In this document: positions 46,395-57,715 of the stretch, piece after piece
Numbering within the stretch: the first letter of the stretch is position 1
Layout: every line of letters begins with the position of its first letter
Assembly: GCF_038396675.1 (NCBI RefSeq)
Contig: NC_088921.1
Location: 16,018,501 to 16,082,500, forward strand
Origin: Hydra vulgaris
Lineage: Eukaryota > Cnidaria > Hydrozoa > Anthoathecata > Hydridae
Reading direction: 5' to 3'
Length of the DNA stretch: 64,000 nucleotides
Translations under genes and position numbers: made by a program
Notes under the pieces: model-generated
What the model was told of the DNA's origin: nothing
The model's input: only the letters and a program-made list of their open reading frames with translations
Databases searched by the model: none

Positions 46395-46796
46395 TAGCAA
46401 TTCCCAACCTTTCCAATGCCGCCATCCCTTGATAACATTTACCAAATCGTGGCGACCTCAGCAATAAAATTAATAAGATTCCTCGTAAAATTTAAGAGCT
46501 ACTTAATTAACATTTTTGTTAAAGGTAATATACCAATATCAGTAATTCCTAATTTGTGGGTCGCGAACCCTACATATAAGGAAAACTTTTCTATGATACA
46601 ACAGGGGTCCCATTTAAAAAAATAAAATACTTAGAAGTTGATTAAGGAGTGATTTAGGACCTAAATCACTGCATTTTTGCTGCTAATGCCATTATGCTTT
46701 TTAGCATCTAAATATCTGCTTTTTTAAAATAGCAACCTTTCGTAAATTGTAAGGCAACCTTTGTTGGGGTCACAACCAACAGATTGGTAACCACTG
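46395..46796. mobile_element. hAT-type MITE, 402 bp, 8 bp TSD
   Basis: A perfect 8 bp duplication GTGTAGAT flanks it (46387-46394 and 46797-46804). The right end, read inward, begins CAGTGGTTACCAATCTG; the left end TAGCAATTCCCAACC is a decayed match. Such CAGTGGTT...CCAACC ends are widespread in hAT elements. No coding capacity. Confidence 0.85.
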
Positions 46797-46804
46797 GTGT
46801 AGAT

Positions 46805-49683
46805 CTAAGCAATAGCTGCGTCTAGCAGTAAGTCTTCATTTACCAGTAGGTTTAATACGTTATTATTTCTATTAAAACATAAAAAAAATAATTATTTGGA
46901 CATAAAATTTTATTTTAAATGTAGTTATTGATGGTAATTTTTTTTTTTTTTTTTTGATTTATTTAAAGGTATTGAAACTGGCCATTCTGACCCACTGTAA
47001 TATATACGAATTAAACCATTTTTTTCAACCAGATTCCTGGCGAAACTGTTTTGAGATCAAGTCCGAGAATTTTTATTTAGTTAATACTACTAAGTGGATT
47101 ATCATCCAAAATTTATGAACTCCTCTAACCCATACACAAAATAAAAGTTTTAAGTTTGGGAGATTTTTATTAGAAATTTTATAATTTACCTCTTCTAGGT
47201 AAGTTGTTTTTAACTGTCTAATCTTCTTTTAATAATAGTAATTTAAAAAAAATATTCATAATCAATTTAAAAACAACTTATATATATAATTGGAAGTTGA
47301 CTTAAACATAATTTAAGTTTGAAAATGGTATTTTATGTTAGTAATAAAATTTTTAATGTTAATAAAAAAAAAATGTTTATAATACTTTATAAACAATATT
47401 TTATAAATAGTTTAAAATAATTTGTAAACTGTAGTTTAAAAAAAACTCTGTTTTTATAATTTAATTCTTCAAAAATAATTTAGATATTTATACTTTTTTT
47501 TTTAACATTAATACAACTTTTATGCAAAAAAAAATTTAATAAAAAACAACATAAATATTTTTATATTTTAATATTTAATACGTTTCAAAAATAACAAAAA
47601 AATTATTATCATTCTTAAGTTGTTGAATTAGAAAATTGTCCGCAACACAAGAGATACCTGTTAAACTAGAAGGAGCATAGTTTAAAAATTGTTGAATTCA
47701 TCATCTTGAATAATTTAACATTAGTTATAAGATGTTAAAAGAACTTCAGGTTTATCCCTTATGTATATTCAATATCCTTTTCCTCTCAGCAGATTGATGA
47801 GATAACCATCGAGATGATTGCGGTATATAAACAAGTAGCACCATAATACAGAACCTTTGTTAAATGTTAATATATAAAAACTATTGACATAACTTTCTAT
47901 GTAAGTTATTTTTTCTATATGAACATTGTTCTATAATTTAAGGTGAAGTAAGGTTTTTCATAATAACAAGATATTTTATATTTTATGTAAACAAATGCTC
48001 TGCAAACTATGGAATGATTTTAAACATTTGATTCATCCTCTGCATTTAACTTTTGAAAATTATCACAACTATGTTACAAGCAAAATCTTGTTTTGAAGAA
48101 CTGTCATTATTTGTATAATTTATAGAGCCATTTTGATAATAATACATTAATATTAAAATTGTATCAACGAGGCAAAGTTTAATGATACTCCATTTTATTT
48201 AATACAATATCTAAATAGTGCAACTTGAAGGACTAAAAGAAATATGAAATAATTATTGCATCATAGTATTTAATAATCTTTAATATTTTCTTGCAAATTT
48301 TAGGCATAATCTAAAAATCAGACTGACTTATGAGTTTGATTTAGAAAAGGATTTTTTTCAATAAACATTATAGTGCTGATTTTTTTTTTCTAATCAACAG
48401 TTGACTCTAACTTTTTTATTAAATGTTCGATCACTAATAAACAATCAACATCAATTATAAAAATTGAACAAAATAAATTCCATCATTAATAAACAATGTA
48501 ACAAGCTAAACTTGCATAAATTGAACTAGCAGATTTTGGCCTGCCAAAACAGTTTGAAAAAAAAATTTTTGTAGCTATTTCAAAAGAGTTTTAATTTAAA
48601 ATTTTCAAGCAAATAAAACTTTTAATTAAATAAATGTGATTTTTTATTAAACAAATGTAAAAACAAAATATACTTTTTCATTTTAATCTTTAAAATCTTC
48701 AATATTTTTTTGTGAGAGACTGTTGATTTATTGTAAAATTATTCAGACATTAAGCAACATTTCGGTGTAATGAAAATGAGTAATAGAAAATCTATAAACA
48801 CTTCTATGATGATTTTTTAATCAATCAGCATAAACTTATAAATAATTTAAAACAGAATATTAACTAGTTTTCCATATAGTAAAGACTTTAAAGAACATCC
48901 ACTGGTGCAAAGATCTTTTAATAAACAATCAGACATTATGTTTATCTATTAACTTCTTTTAAAGTACAAATGATTTAAAAAATATTTTAAACGAGTTTGA
49001 TACTTCTAACATATTTCACAAAAATATTCCCATAAAAATTGTGTTATAACTTCTGAATAATATTTACATTGATCAATACATCCATAGGTAAAAACTCAAT
49101 ACATCTAAGGTAAAAAATCTATTCATCAATAACTGCATTCGTTTCTAATTGACTACTAATTTTAAGCTAGCATTGAGGTTTTAAAGAGATTGAAAAAAAA
49201 TTATAGTAATCGATCCAAAAATAGTACAGTTTCTTTAATACACAATGAACAATGGCTTTTTAAATATGTCATCCAAACTTTAAACCATTTAAATAAATAT
49301 AAATATTCTAAGATTTACGCTTAAAATTAGTAACTTTGAGTTTGAAATATTATCCACAAAAAGAATAATACAGTTAAAAAATAAAAAAAACTCAATTAAA
49401 ATAGCATTCTAGATCTCTAACATATTTCTGCCATTATTTTACATATTAGACTAACAGTTGCGTAAGAGTTTGGCAAAACAATAATATTTTGCACGCGTTA
49501 AAATTTCGTTCCTATTACGGATTTTCAGCCATCAATAACAATAATAATAATGAAAAGCTGCAGTAACATAAGAACTAAACTGAAAAAATGTGTTTAATTT
49601 TTTCTCTCTCGCTTGAAAGCAACTCTTTAGCTCCTTGTTAGTAGTTGATGAGGGGTAGCAGCATTTTGATGAACAATTTTAAT
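46805..49683. other. long AT-rich intron stretch, nothing recognised
   Basis: Nearly 3 kb of A/T-rich sequence without a supported gene, repeat or RNA. Confidence 0.45.
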
Positions 49684-50590
49684 GCTAGTGCAAGTCAAAG
49701 TGTTTGTTAATACCATTTCTAAACTCATTAAGATGACAAGAGTCAATCACAGTTTGTGGGAGTATATTCCATCAGCTGACTATCTGTTAGGGAAGAAATT
49801 AAGTCTAGTAGACTTAATTTCATTGCATATTGCTTTTGAGGTTAGAAGCGTTGAAAAACTCTTCAAGAAGATGCTGAAAGTGTCCTTAAGTTATTTTAAC
49901 AGATGGATGGCAAATTTGTAGGTTAGGCCAGAAAATATTTTCAAATTTGGTAATAAACTTGAAGTTGTAGATTAAATTACCTTGATTGCATCTTTTATTT
50001 AGTGATGTGAGATGAAAATGTAATTATCTGGCTTTGCTGAATAAGGCTCTGAGAAGTAGAATTTCTTTGGTAGAATGGTTTTGAAAATTTTCAAGTTTTT
50101 TAATGCTGTGTGTAGAATTAGAATTTCAGATCATAACCAACACAAGCGCCAGGTTGTAGACCAATATGTGATTTGAATTATTGTTTTGTAGCATAATTAG
50201 GCTGTCAGAGGTTGAGTTGATGGAAACAAGTATACTATCACCAGCATAAAACTTCATTGAATTGCTAAGTCTGTAATGTCATTAATGTATAAGTTGAAAA
50301 GAAAAGGTCATAGAACAGATCCTTGGGGACACCACTAGTGGGAGGTAACCAATTTGAAGTAGCAAAACCTACGACAAATCGTGTTCTGTTAGAAAGTTTG
50401 TGGAGTATAAGATCATGAAGAGGTGTGTAAAACGCTTTTTCATAATCTAGATATAATACATCTATACTAATCTCTTGCCATTAAATATGATCTTTCTTCT
50501 AAGTTGTTAAAAATTACTTGTAATGGACATGTATGAGCTGAGGTGCTTTTGCCACCTCTGAAACGCCTAATGGCAACATGTTTACACTCA
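49684..50590 (-). pseudogene. LINE reverse transcriptase remnant, YADD altered
   Basis: The minus strand reads RRFRGGKSTSAHT, then in other frames DLILHKLSNRTRFVVGFA, VPQGSVL and PFLFNLYINDITDLA, FYAGDSILVS and at the C-terminus WNILPQTVIDSCHLNEFRN. These are RT boxes in order. The catalytic box is FYAGD instead of F/YADD, so an active-site Asp is Gly. GVPQGSVLGP and LYINDI are typical of RTs with the long thumb in LINEs. It lies in a dynein intron in the same orientation as the gene. Confidence 0.78.
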
Positions 50591-51085
50591 ATATTTAGTT
50601 CGTTTAAAAGCAATGATATTAGCGCTTTGTCGTGTTTAATATGGTCAGTGGCTACTGGAGAAGGAGATGTCTTGGTACAAAAAATAATAATACTTTTTTG
50701 TTTCTTTCTCCTTCCTGGTCTACATGTGCATTTGCATCAAGTAATTCCAATTAAACGTTTGATCTAGTTACTTTGCCTCATTCAGAAACCAGCTGGAGTT
50801 TGTTGCATTGCTGTTACTAGTGTTAGGTTTTAAAGTTAGTGATGAAATAATGCTTTCTTTTTTGGCTCACCGCCAAGTGCTGCTTTTTTTAAATATTTTT
50901 GAATGATTCTTGAATATTTTTCTCTTTATTAAGATTTTTTTTCCGTGATCAACTCTGTGTTTATGAAGCTCCTATTTTAAGAATCTATTTTAAGTTGTGT
51001 AAATTAAATATAAATATCATTTTTTTTTTTTTACATTTTATAAAATTGTATGGAGTTTGATAAATTTTCAAAACAGACTAAAAAC
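50591..51085. other. dynein intron, nothing recognised
   Basis: AT-rich, no supported feature. Confidence 0.4.
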
Positions 51086-51315
51086 TGCATAGATTTTTAT
51101 TATCATCCAGTACTGTGTTCATGTTTTCAATCCATATTGCTTTAACTGGGCCATCAAAAATAATCCACTTACAGTCATCAGTAGTGGAAACAGCTTGCTC
51201 ACAAAAGGAAACAGCAAGAATACCACCAGACCATGAGAAAATAGATCAAAATTACCATACAATTGACCCATTGTAATTGATTTAGGATTTATAATTTTAA
51301 ACTTAACCAATAAAT
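51086..51315 (-). pseudogene. dynein AAA2 exon with a frameshift
   Basis: The exon reads VKFKIINPKSITMGQLYGNF and DLFSH, then continues one frame over as [40 protein letters not shown] and [12 protein letters not shown]2 Walker B and sensor segments of dyneins. About four bases are missing at SH|W compared with the family's SHEWTDG. The acceptor AG lies at 51316-51317, the likely donor GTTTTT from 51085. Confidence 0.92.
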
Positions 51316-52325
51316 CTAACAAAAAAAAAATCTAAAATTTTAATTGACAAAGAAAATAAAAAGGTTTTAAGCATATCTAGTGTAAATATTTATTGTATAT
51401 TTATAAATGGTTTGTATTTCATTTTATGAAGATTGACTCATGAAAAATTTAAGCATCTGTTAAATTAGCAAACATCGCACCAATGTCAGCCCAATTTCTA
51501 TATAAATTTACATATAAATGATTATCTCTTGCTAAACTGTGAGGCAATATCTCTTGATTCTCAAGAGATACTCTATGTATAGACTTACTGTGCATTTGTA
51601 GCCAAAAAAATTTGTAAAAAAGCTCAAATGGTTTAATTTTTCAATGCTTTGAATAAGACTTTCTTTTTTTTTTACACTTGTAATAATTTTGTTATGATAC
51701 ATATATATAAGCATGAAATACAAATAAGGTAGATGTGTTGTTGGTGTTGTGATAGATGTGTTGCTTTATTATTTTTAACATTTAACAACTATTATAAAAG
51801 TTATTTAACAACTTTTTCTTATTTAAAAAATAATTTATAAATTTGTTCAAAATTTAGACCAGTATGATAACCATTTTAACTATATATTTATACCAAGAGT
51901 ACTCTAGCAGTATAAATCCAATTCAAATTACTTAACCTTAACAAAAATGTATATAGAAAGAAACACAGATATCATTATGTAAAGTGTGTGTATAAGTTCG
52001 AGTGGAGGTGTTTAATAATATCTCTAGTCAACCTTCCAGTGACATAAAATATGAAAATAAATCTAGTCAAGTCTAGTTTTGGTAGGGTATATTTTCTTGT
52101 ATTTATTTATTTGCGCAATTTTATCTTATCAAAACAGCATTAATAAAAAAACAATAAAACCTTAAAAAAATCTGGAGACGCTAATTTTTTTAAATCTGAC
52201 ATTGCTTGGGCTAAAATCTAAATAAAAAATAACAAAAATTATAGATTTTTTGAAAAAATGCTAATGATGACTACAATTAAAAATGGCTGAAGCTTTTCTT
52301 ATAAAAAAAAAACTTACTAATAAAC
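51316..52325. other. dynein intron, nothing recognised
   Basis: AT-rich sequence; the exon expected between the AAA2 P-loop and INPKSIT was not found. Confidence 0.4.
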
Positions 52326-52570
52326 CTTGAAAGCATTAGTTTTTCCACTAGGTGGTTCTCCAACAATCATTAAAACATGCAGTAGAATGATTTCATATGT
52401 CTAAACATACCTAATGTCAAAAACACAATTCAAAATGAAAAAAACTAAAATCAAACCTAAATAATTTTTTTAATTTACCAATCAGTTGGCTGCAAAATTT
52501 CTTGTTTACAATTATTTATTATTGCCTAAACCAACAAATAAGAGATAATTCCCTCAAACAATGGTACATT
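52326..52570 (-). pseudogene. dynein exons: AAA1-AAA2 linker and AAA2 P-loop
   Basis: Exon 52570-52479 reads NVPLFEGIISYL, a stop, then AIINNCKQEILQPTDW (family: DVPLF.GI.SDLFPG ... AI...C....LQP); about ten residues are missing at the stop. Exon 52410-52326 reads a TAG where Gln is expected, then TYEIILLHVLMIVGEPPSGK and TNAFK, the AAA2 Walker A, intact in sequence. Splice signals are present on both. These are the 5'-most dynein exons seen. Confidence 0.88.
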
Positions 52571-52889
52571 CTGTAAAAAAAAGGTTTTTTAAAATTTCAA
52601 AAATTTCTTGTGTTTTTAAAATATATATATATTTTTTGACTGTTCAACTCACAACCTGATCCTTTTTTAAAATTTTAAATCTGAACCATAATTATTTTTA
52701 CACTTATATTTATTCATATTTTATTTTAACTACAAAATAGTTTTTATAAATATTTATATATATAAAAACTATTTGAATATCTATAATTTCTGAAGTATTA
52801 TTCTGATAATTTTTATATTTTTTGATTAAAATAGAACAATACTTATTAGTGTTGCTGCGACTACTGGAACCTATTTGTGGTTCCTTGTC
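52571..52889. other. AT-rich DNA between dynein exon and long ORF
   Basis: Nothing recognised. Confidence 0.5.
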
Positions 52890-52982
52890 TTAATTTATCT
52901 TAGTTGTAGAGTTCCTGTCATCTCGATCACTACCATCATACTCATTTTTGTTGTCTTTGTATTTCTTTCCATTATCTTGAGG

Positions 52983-54953
52983 CTAACTGTTGCTCGGATC
53001 ATTATCTCCCTGTTCACTGTTTGCTTCCATTGTGAATTTAGGTAAGTACCAGTCTTGAATAAGTTTTTCAATCTTTGCTTTATTAAATGTTTTTCCTAAT
53101 ATTTTAGAGATTTCATCTGGAATAGAGTTTTTATAGTTTTTTTGTGCTTTTTTAAAAGCGTTTTTAATATTCTTAAAGCTATAATTTTGTTCATAAGTAA
53201 GTTTTTTAAAAATGTCGAGACAATTTGTGTCACTTAAATTAATATTTTTTATAGTTTCTTTAACTTTATTTTTCTTATACTCTGGATGCTTATTTTTGTT
53301 GACACCTTGAACTAAAAGTTTTTCTAAAGCTTCTTTAGGATTATATACAGAGTTATTAATTGGTATACCAAGATAATCACATAGCAAATTATATTCTAAT
53401 TCTTGAAAAGCATTTATTGTTTCAGCATTTGCTTGTGATATTCCGTAATCCTTTCTTCTTGCTTTACCATACGATTGTTCATATTGCTCATGGTAGTATC
53501 TACCTACATCTATAGCACCTTGTATAGCCATAGGTAATTTTGTAGCCATGTCTGATATTTTGTATTTGCCCTCTTTTACCAGTTCTAAGAACATAGCGTT
53601 GCTAATAAGGGCACTAGGATTCCTGTTAGATTTGCATGAGAATAGCAAGTATGATATTTCCAATAAAGTTTTTAGCCTATCTGAATCAATATCCTCATTA
53701 TTTAATTTTCCTTTAATAATATTCTGTAATTTACCTACTATTTCCGCTGCTCCTAGTTCAGTTTTTTCAAGAACCTTTTGAATTGATGTATATGTATCTA
53801 AGTTTATTACTTTTTCTGTGCGTTTGGTTGAAAATAAAAGTTCTTGAGTTATATCGATTGTCTTATCCCCACTGCTTGTCTTAAATAATATTGGTGTGCT
53901 TATAGCTGAAATATTAAAGCCTAATGGAGCAAATTTAGAATAAATTCTTAATATTTTTTGATAAGCTAAGCTAGATGATAAAAAATTAAGTGCATCTTCG
54001 CCATTGCTGTTTTGATAAGGTTCGAAGTAATTAAGGTTATTTATATAATGAAAGACAAGAGGTACAGCGTTACTTACTTTATTAGCAAAAAATTTTAGCT
54101 CTGTTTCAGCATGCCAATTTATACACTGAATAATCAAACTGAAACCATTAGAAGTCTTTCCAGTTATCATATCAACAATACTACTTTGCATTATAGGAGT
54201 TGCATTTTTATATATCTCTAGGATTGTGTAAAGCGTATTCGAGATATCCGGTATATTTTTTATCCAGTTAAAAAATACTTGTGATTTCTTTGGGTTTGAA
54301 TTAAAGATTGTTTCTAGCTTAGTTTTATTTTGTTCTTCGAAGTTATCTTTATTAATTAGCTCAGATATTAGTTTAAAATGACCAAGGTTTTTTGCATTGA
54401 ACTTTGGATGCTTCACATCCGCTTTATATTTAGGAACATCATTCTCAAGCTCATCGTATATACCCTTTACTTGTTGATGTATTTCATATGCTTTCCTAGT
54501 ATCTTTCACTTTAGTTTTATAATAATTAACAATACCTACTAATAATTCTTTATCTAGACTAACTAAAGTGGTTAATGTTGAAGCTAAGTCTATGTCAATT
54601 GAGCCTAACTGGTTTATATGGTATTCTATTTGGTGTATGTTAGGTATAGCTTTTATCTGGGTAAGAAATTCTTGAGATTTCTTTGGGTTTAAGGCAAAGG
54701 TTGTTTTTAACTTCTTTTTGTCTTGTTTTTCCAAGTTATCTTTATTAATTAGCTCAGATAATAGTTTAAAATGATCAAGGTTTTTCATCTTGATTTTTGA
54801 ATACTTTGCATTCGCGTTATATTTAGGAACATTATTCTCAAGCTCATTAAGTATATTTCTCACTTGTTGATATATATCCTTTAAAGAAGTAACAGCTTGT
54901 ATTATTTCCTTCTGATCATTATTTTCTACACCATTAAACATGATTTTTGTCAA
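52983..54953 (-). CDS. unrecognised 656-codon intronless ORF
   Basis: By far the longest uninterrupted ORF in the window. The first ATG is at 54941 (residue 5; 54953 is TTG); the frame is open upstream to about 55087 without an ATG. The protein is Lys/Asn/Ile-rich and hydrophilic, with no signal peptide or membrane segment evident. It contains an internal duplication of about 80 residues (roughly 26-107 and 157-238), each with NVPKY/DVPKY, a HFKL(L/I)SELINKDN core and NPKKSQ. The C-terminal half has MATKLPMAIQGAIDVGRYYH and ETINAFQELEYNLLCDYLGI. After the TAG the frame stays open for 30 charged codons to a TAA at 52890, so the original C-terminus may be lost. No family recognised. The style recalls AT-rich intracellular bacteria (Rickettsiales-like), but a transposon or host gene cannot be excluded. 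Confidence 0.6.
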   Translation of the reverse strand: MTKIMFNGVENNDQKEIIQAVTSLKDIYQQVRNILNELENNVPKYNANAKYSKIKMKNLDHFKLLSELINKDNLEKQDKKKLKTTFALNPKKSQEFLTQIKAIPNIHQIEYHINQLGSIDIDLASTLTTLVSLDKELLVGIVNYYKTKVKDTRKAYEIHQQVKGIYDELENDVPKYKADVKHPKFNAKNLGHFKLISELINKDNFEEQNKTKLETIFNSNPKKSQVFFNWIKNIPDISNTLYTILEIYKNATPIMQSSIVDMITGKTSNGFSLIIQCINWHAETELKFFANKVSNAVPLVFHYINNLNYFEPYQNSNGEDALNFLSSSLAYQKILRIYSKFAPLGFNISAISTPILFKTSSGDKTIDITQELLFSTKRTEKVINLDTYTSIQKVLEKTELGAAEIVGKLQNIIKGKLNNEDIDSDRLKTLLEISYLLFSCKSNRNPSALISNAMFLELVKEGKYKISDMATKLPMAIQGAIDVGRYYHEQYEQSYGKARRKDYGISQANAETINAFQELEYNLLCDYLGIPINNSVYNPKEALEKLLVQGVNKNKHPEYKKNKVKETIKNINLSDTNCLDIFKKLTYEQNYSFKNIKNAFKKAQKNYKNSIPDEISKILGKTFNKAKIEKLIQDWYLPKFTMEANSEQGDNDPSNS

Positions 54954-55060
54954 ATCTTTTGACTTATATAGGTGATGGTTTAAATAATTGTTTACTACAT
55001 AAGGATTAACATTAATCTCCTTTTTTATAATATCATTTATCTTCTCTGCAATGATTAATT

Positions 55061-55106
55061 TTTGCCGAGGCTGTTTTGCGCGGTTTCATTCTCATTGCCG
55101 AGGCCA
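55061..55106. repeat. repeated TTGCCGAGGC in a GC-richer patch
   Basis: TTGCCGAGGC occurs at about 55061 and 55097, enclosing TGTTTTGCGCGGTTTCATTC, just upstream of the long ORF. Composition differs sharply from the flanks. Confidence 0.7.
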
Positions 55107-55226
55107 GATAACACCTCAATAAATAAAATATTTTTAATCTACTATATATATGACAAAAAATAATATACAATATTAAAATAATTTGTATAGTATTTTTATA
55201 CTGAATATAACTGACAAAAAGTAAGG

Positions 55227-55385
55227 ACTATGAGTATACTCGTGCTTTGGCAATCTCGAAGATATTTTTATTACAAAGCCAGTCATGCACAAATGTTGTT
55301 TGAAATAAGTTGGTATAACTACGAGTTTACTCGTAGTTGGAAAACTCATGACGCCGGCTTACTACGAATATTCTCGTAGTTGGCA
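55227..55385. repeat. palindromic repeats CTACGAGTATACTCGTAG, left set
   Basis: Three imperfect palindromes at 55227-55252, 55317-55340 and 55361-55385, each followed by TTGG(C/A)A. The last two, with the spacer containing ATGACG, form a unit repeated at 55647-55716. Confidence 0.9.
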
Positions 55386-55399
55386 AATATCAAAGTCCC

Positions 55400-55642
55400 G
55401 CGGCCGTATTCTCATCTTTCCGTTAAGCTTAACGGAGCGCTGGTCAAAAATTTCTTTTAAATTGCATTAATAAAAAATTTATTTAAAATTATAATTTTTT
55501 AAACATAAATTTTTTATTTTGGTATAATTTTTATTTTAACGAATTTATATAAATTTTTGTCATTTCTTTATTTAGAAATATTGTAATGAAATTTCAGAGA
55601 AAAGCTCCGTTAAGCTTAACGGAGAGATGAGATTACGGCCGC
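55400..55642. mobile_element. 243 bp MITE with 39 bp inverted ends
   Basis: Arms 55400-55438 and 55604-55642 differ at only two positions. Each begins GCGGCCGTA and ends in the self-palindrome TCCGTTAAGCTTAACGGA. The interior is A/T-rich and non-coding. No clear target duplication was found, so the superfamily is open. Confidence 0.9.
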
Positions 55643-55646
55643 CTCG

Positions 55647-55716
55647 TATAGTAGAGTATACTCGTAGTTAGCAAATAAATGACGTCAACTTACTACGAGT
55701 ATACTTGTAGTTGGCA
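55647..55716. repeat. palindromic repeats, right set
   Basis: Two palindromes (55647-55673, 55692-55716) with the spacer AAATGACGTCAACTTA repeat the unit at 55317-55385 in direct orientation, so the pair brackets the MITE. Confidence 0.88.
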
Positions 55717-57146
55717 GCGAACAGGTTAGATTCCAATGTTGGAACGTTTGTTTTAAAGTTGGCTTCCAATACATCCAGAGGGAAGTGCAACTGTAATTTT
55801 TTTTACCCACGATTATACATTGGAGCATTTTTATACCAAATTTCTTGCATATTGTCAATACCTTACCCACATATGATTGTTGATTGTTCATTAACGGCAT
55901 CTGAGTCCGTATAATAGAATAACTTATGGGGTTGTTTAGAAGACTGATAAATAGATTTAATTTATTTCGAAAAAGAATAGCTGACATATCGTCTACTTTG
56001 AAATAAAAATGCAGGTTTTTCTACTTTGCTTTGAAACATGAAGAAGGGTTGCTTCCACACAGTTCTAATCTGTAAAACAACGTTGGAACAGCTAAGGAAT
56101 TAAATAAGGCTTGGTTGATAATGAATCAATTAAATTAGTTAACAAAAATAATGAGGTTGATATATCCGTTGGTTGATAATTCCATGGATTCAGTTGGTTG
56201 ATAATTCCATGATTGATAATTCCGATAAAGGTTGATAATTCCATAAATTATTATTAATAAGGCATAGTTGCTGATTCCATTTTGAATAATTCTAATACAT
56301 CTTTTACTTCTGACTTTGTACAACCAGAGCTGTTTCTAGGTACCATAGGGGCCCTGGGCAGAAAAGACAACTGTGGCCCTGTAAATGCGCGAATAGGACC
56401 CCGGTTAATGCGGGGTCCTGTTCGTTTTTATGCGTTAATATTCGGTCCTATTCGGGGTTATGCGTTTTAAAGGTGTATTAATTCTTCACCATTTTAACTT
56501 GCTTCAGTTGGCGTGAAAATTATATTTTGCTTATTATTTTATTTAAGAATGAATTTCACTTTTATTTAGTGCTACAATTAAATTTATTCTCCACCTCATT
56601 CTTATTTGTGCTGGTTTGAAACTTAAGGTAAACTGTTATGCTTAAACTTAATAAAAATTTGAGCGTGAACCTTCATTAAACTACTGTGGCCATTTACAAC
56701 AATCAATTATCTATGCTCTTAAAATATTTCAAGTTTGTAGGATATTCCCCTGACATCTAATTTTTCTCCCCTAGATTAGAAATTTTTATGTGTTTGACGG
56801 CAATTATTAAATTACCTATTAAAACCTTTTATTGCTGTAGAAATATGACATTAATCATTTCTTGTTATAATTGTTGTTATATTGTTGTTGTTTATATTTA
56901 CTGTTACTTCATCTTTAGAAACTAACATTGTTTAAGATAATATATATGATCTGTAACAACAACTAACTTTTGTTTTATGTTAGTTTCTTCATGTATTCAA
57001 TGGAATTTCAAAGAAACACTGGTACTACAAAACACTAGTATTATTGTAAAAGTTCGGTATTGTAATTCATTTACATTATTTTGTTTGAAGTTGTTAATGT
57101 ATGAACAAAAAGATAAGATTTTGCTACCCTTTTTCTCTTCCACAAT
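55717..57146. other. mixed non-coding DNA
   Basis: Minus-strand frames at 55.7-55.93 kb (EIWYKNAPMYNRG; FKTNVPTLESNLFAANY) look coding-like but are broken and unrecognised. GGTTGATAATTCCAT repeats four times at 56168-56250. A GC-rich patch at 56326-56460 starts CAGAGCTGTTTCTAGG, carries GGGGCCCTGGGCAG (hAT-end-like), and holds a 9 bp hairpin AGGACCCCG/CGGGGTCCT. Confidence 0.45.
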
Positions 57147-57635
57147 ATGTCCAAAATAAGTTTACATTGCCATGCTCCAGGATGCAAAGTCATCATTGAA
57201 AGTCCCAGTGAAGCAATTGCTATTGCACTATTTAACAGCCACCAACTTCACCATCGTTCAAACTCAATTGACATTCATTCAGCCTTCTCAAAGCACAAGG
57301 CACCAAAAATGGATCGTCCTCACATTGGCCAGGATATATCTGAAGAAGAGTGGGGAAATTTTATTAGTCGCTGGACAAGAGATGTACAGATATTAGACAA
57401 GAGGAGAAGACGGCCTTAAAAATTAGCTCCTGAAAGAAAACCCTAAGATAATCAATGAAAACGATGAGACAATTCTTAGAGCAATGAAGAAACCGGCTGA
57501 GTGTCCTCCAAATGAGACAGGGACACAATGAAAATATTCGCTCATTCTACGCAAAAATGAAAAGCAAGGCTCCTATTTGCAACTACTATGTACAATGTCA
57601 CTGCAATCCAAAAAAAACCGTTCATTTTACCAATG
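57147..57635 (+). pseudogene. Ty3/gypsy gag, first part
   Basis: The frame opens with MSKISLHCHAPGCKVI, the Cys/His start typical of one cnidarian gypsy gag group, then ISEEEWGNFISRW. After frame changes it continues with MRQGHNENIRSFYAKMKS and a Cys-containing segment, and runs into the Transib end at 57636. The rest of gag resumes at 61412, with the 5 bp duplication CAATG on both sides; removing the Transib and one duplication copy leaves the gag frame uninterrupted at that point. Frameshifts near 57420 and 57510 show it was already, or is now, inactive. Confidence 0.75.
57631..57635. repeat. left target-site duplication CAATG of the Transib
   Basis: CAATG directly before CACAGTGG; repeated at 61412-61416 directly after CCACTGTG. 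Confidence 0.85.
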
Positions 57636-57673
57636 CACAGTGGTCCAGAAATGCCACTTTTGAGACAAAAATC
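57636..57673 (+). promoter_or_regulatory. left RSS-like transposase site
   Basis: Heptamer CACAGTG at 57636-57642, 22 bp spacer, nonamer-like ACAAAAATC at 57665-57673. Layout matches a 23-type RSS within one base. Confidence 0.7.
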
Positions 57674-57715
57674 ATATCTTCACCAATTTTGAAGATAATC
57701 AGCTAAATTTTTGAG

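Noticed and set aside
46416..46625. 69-codon ORF
   Set aside because: Lies inside the non-coding hAT MITE.
49682..49921. 79-codon plus-strand ORF
   Set aside because: Antisense to the LINE C-terminus on the minus strand.
52983..54953. Calling the long ORF bacterial contamination
   Set aside because: It sits between dynein exons and eukaryotic transposons on one contig; contamination cannot be judged without reads, so origin is left open.
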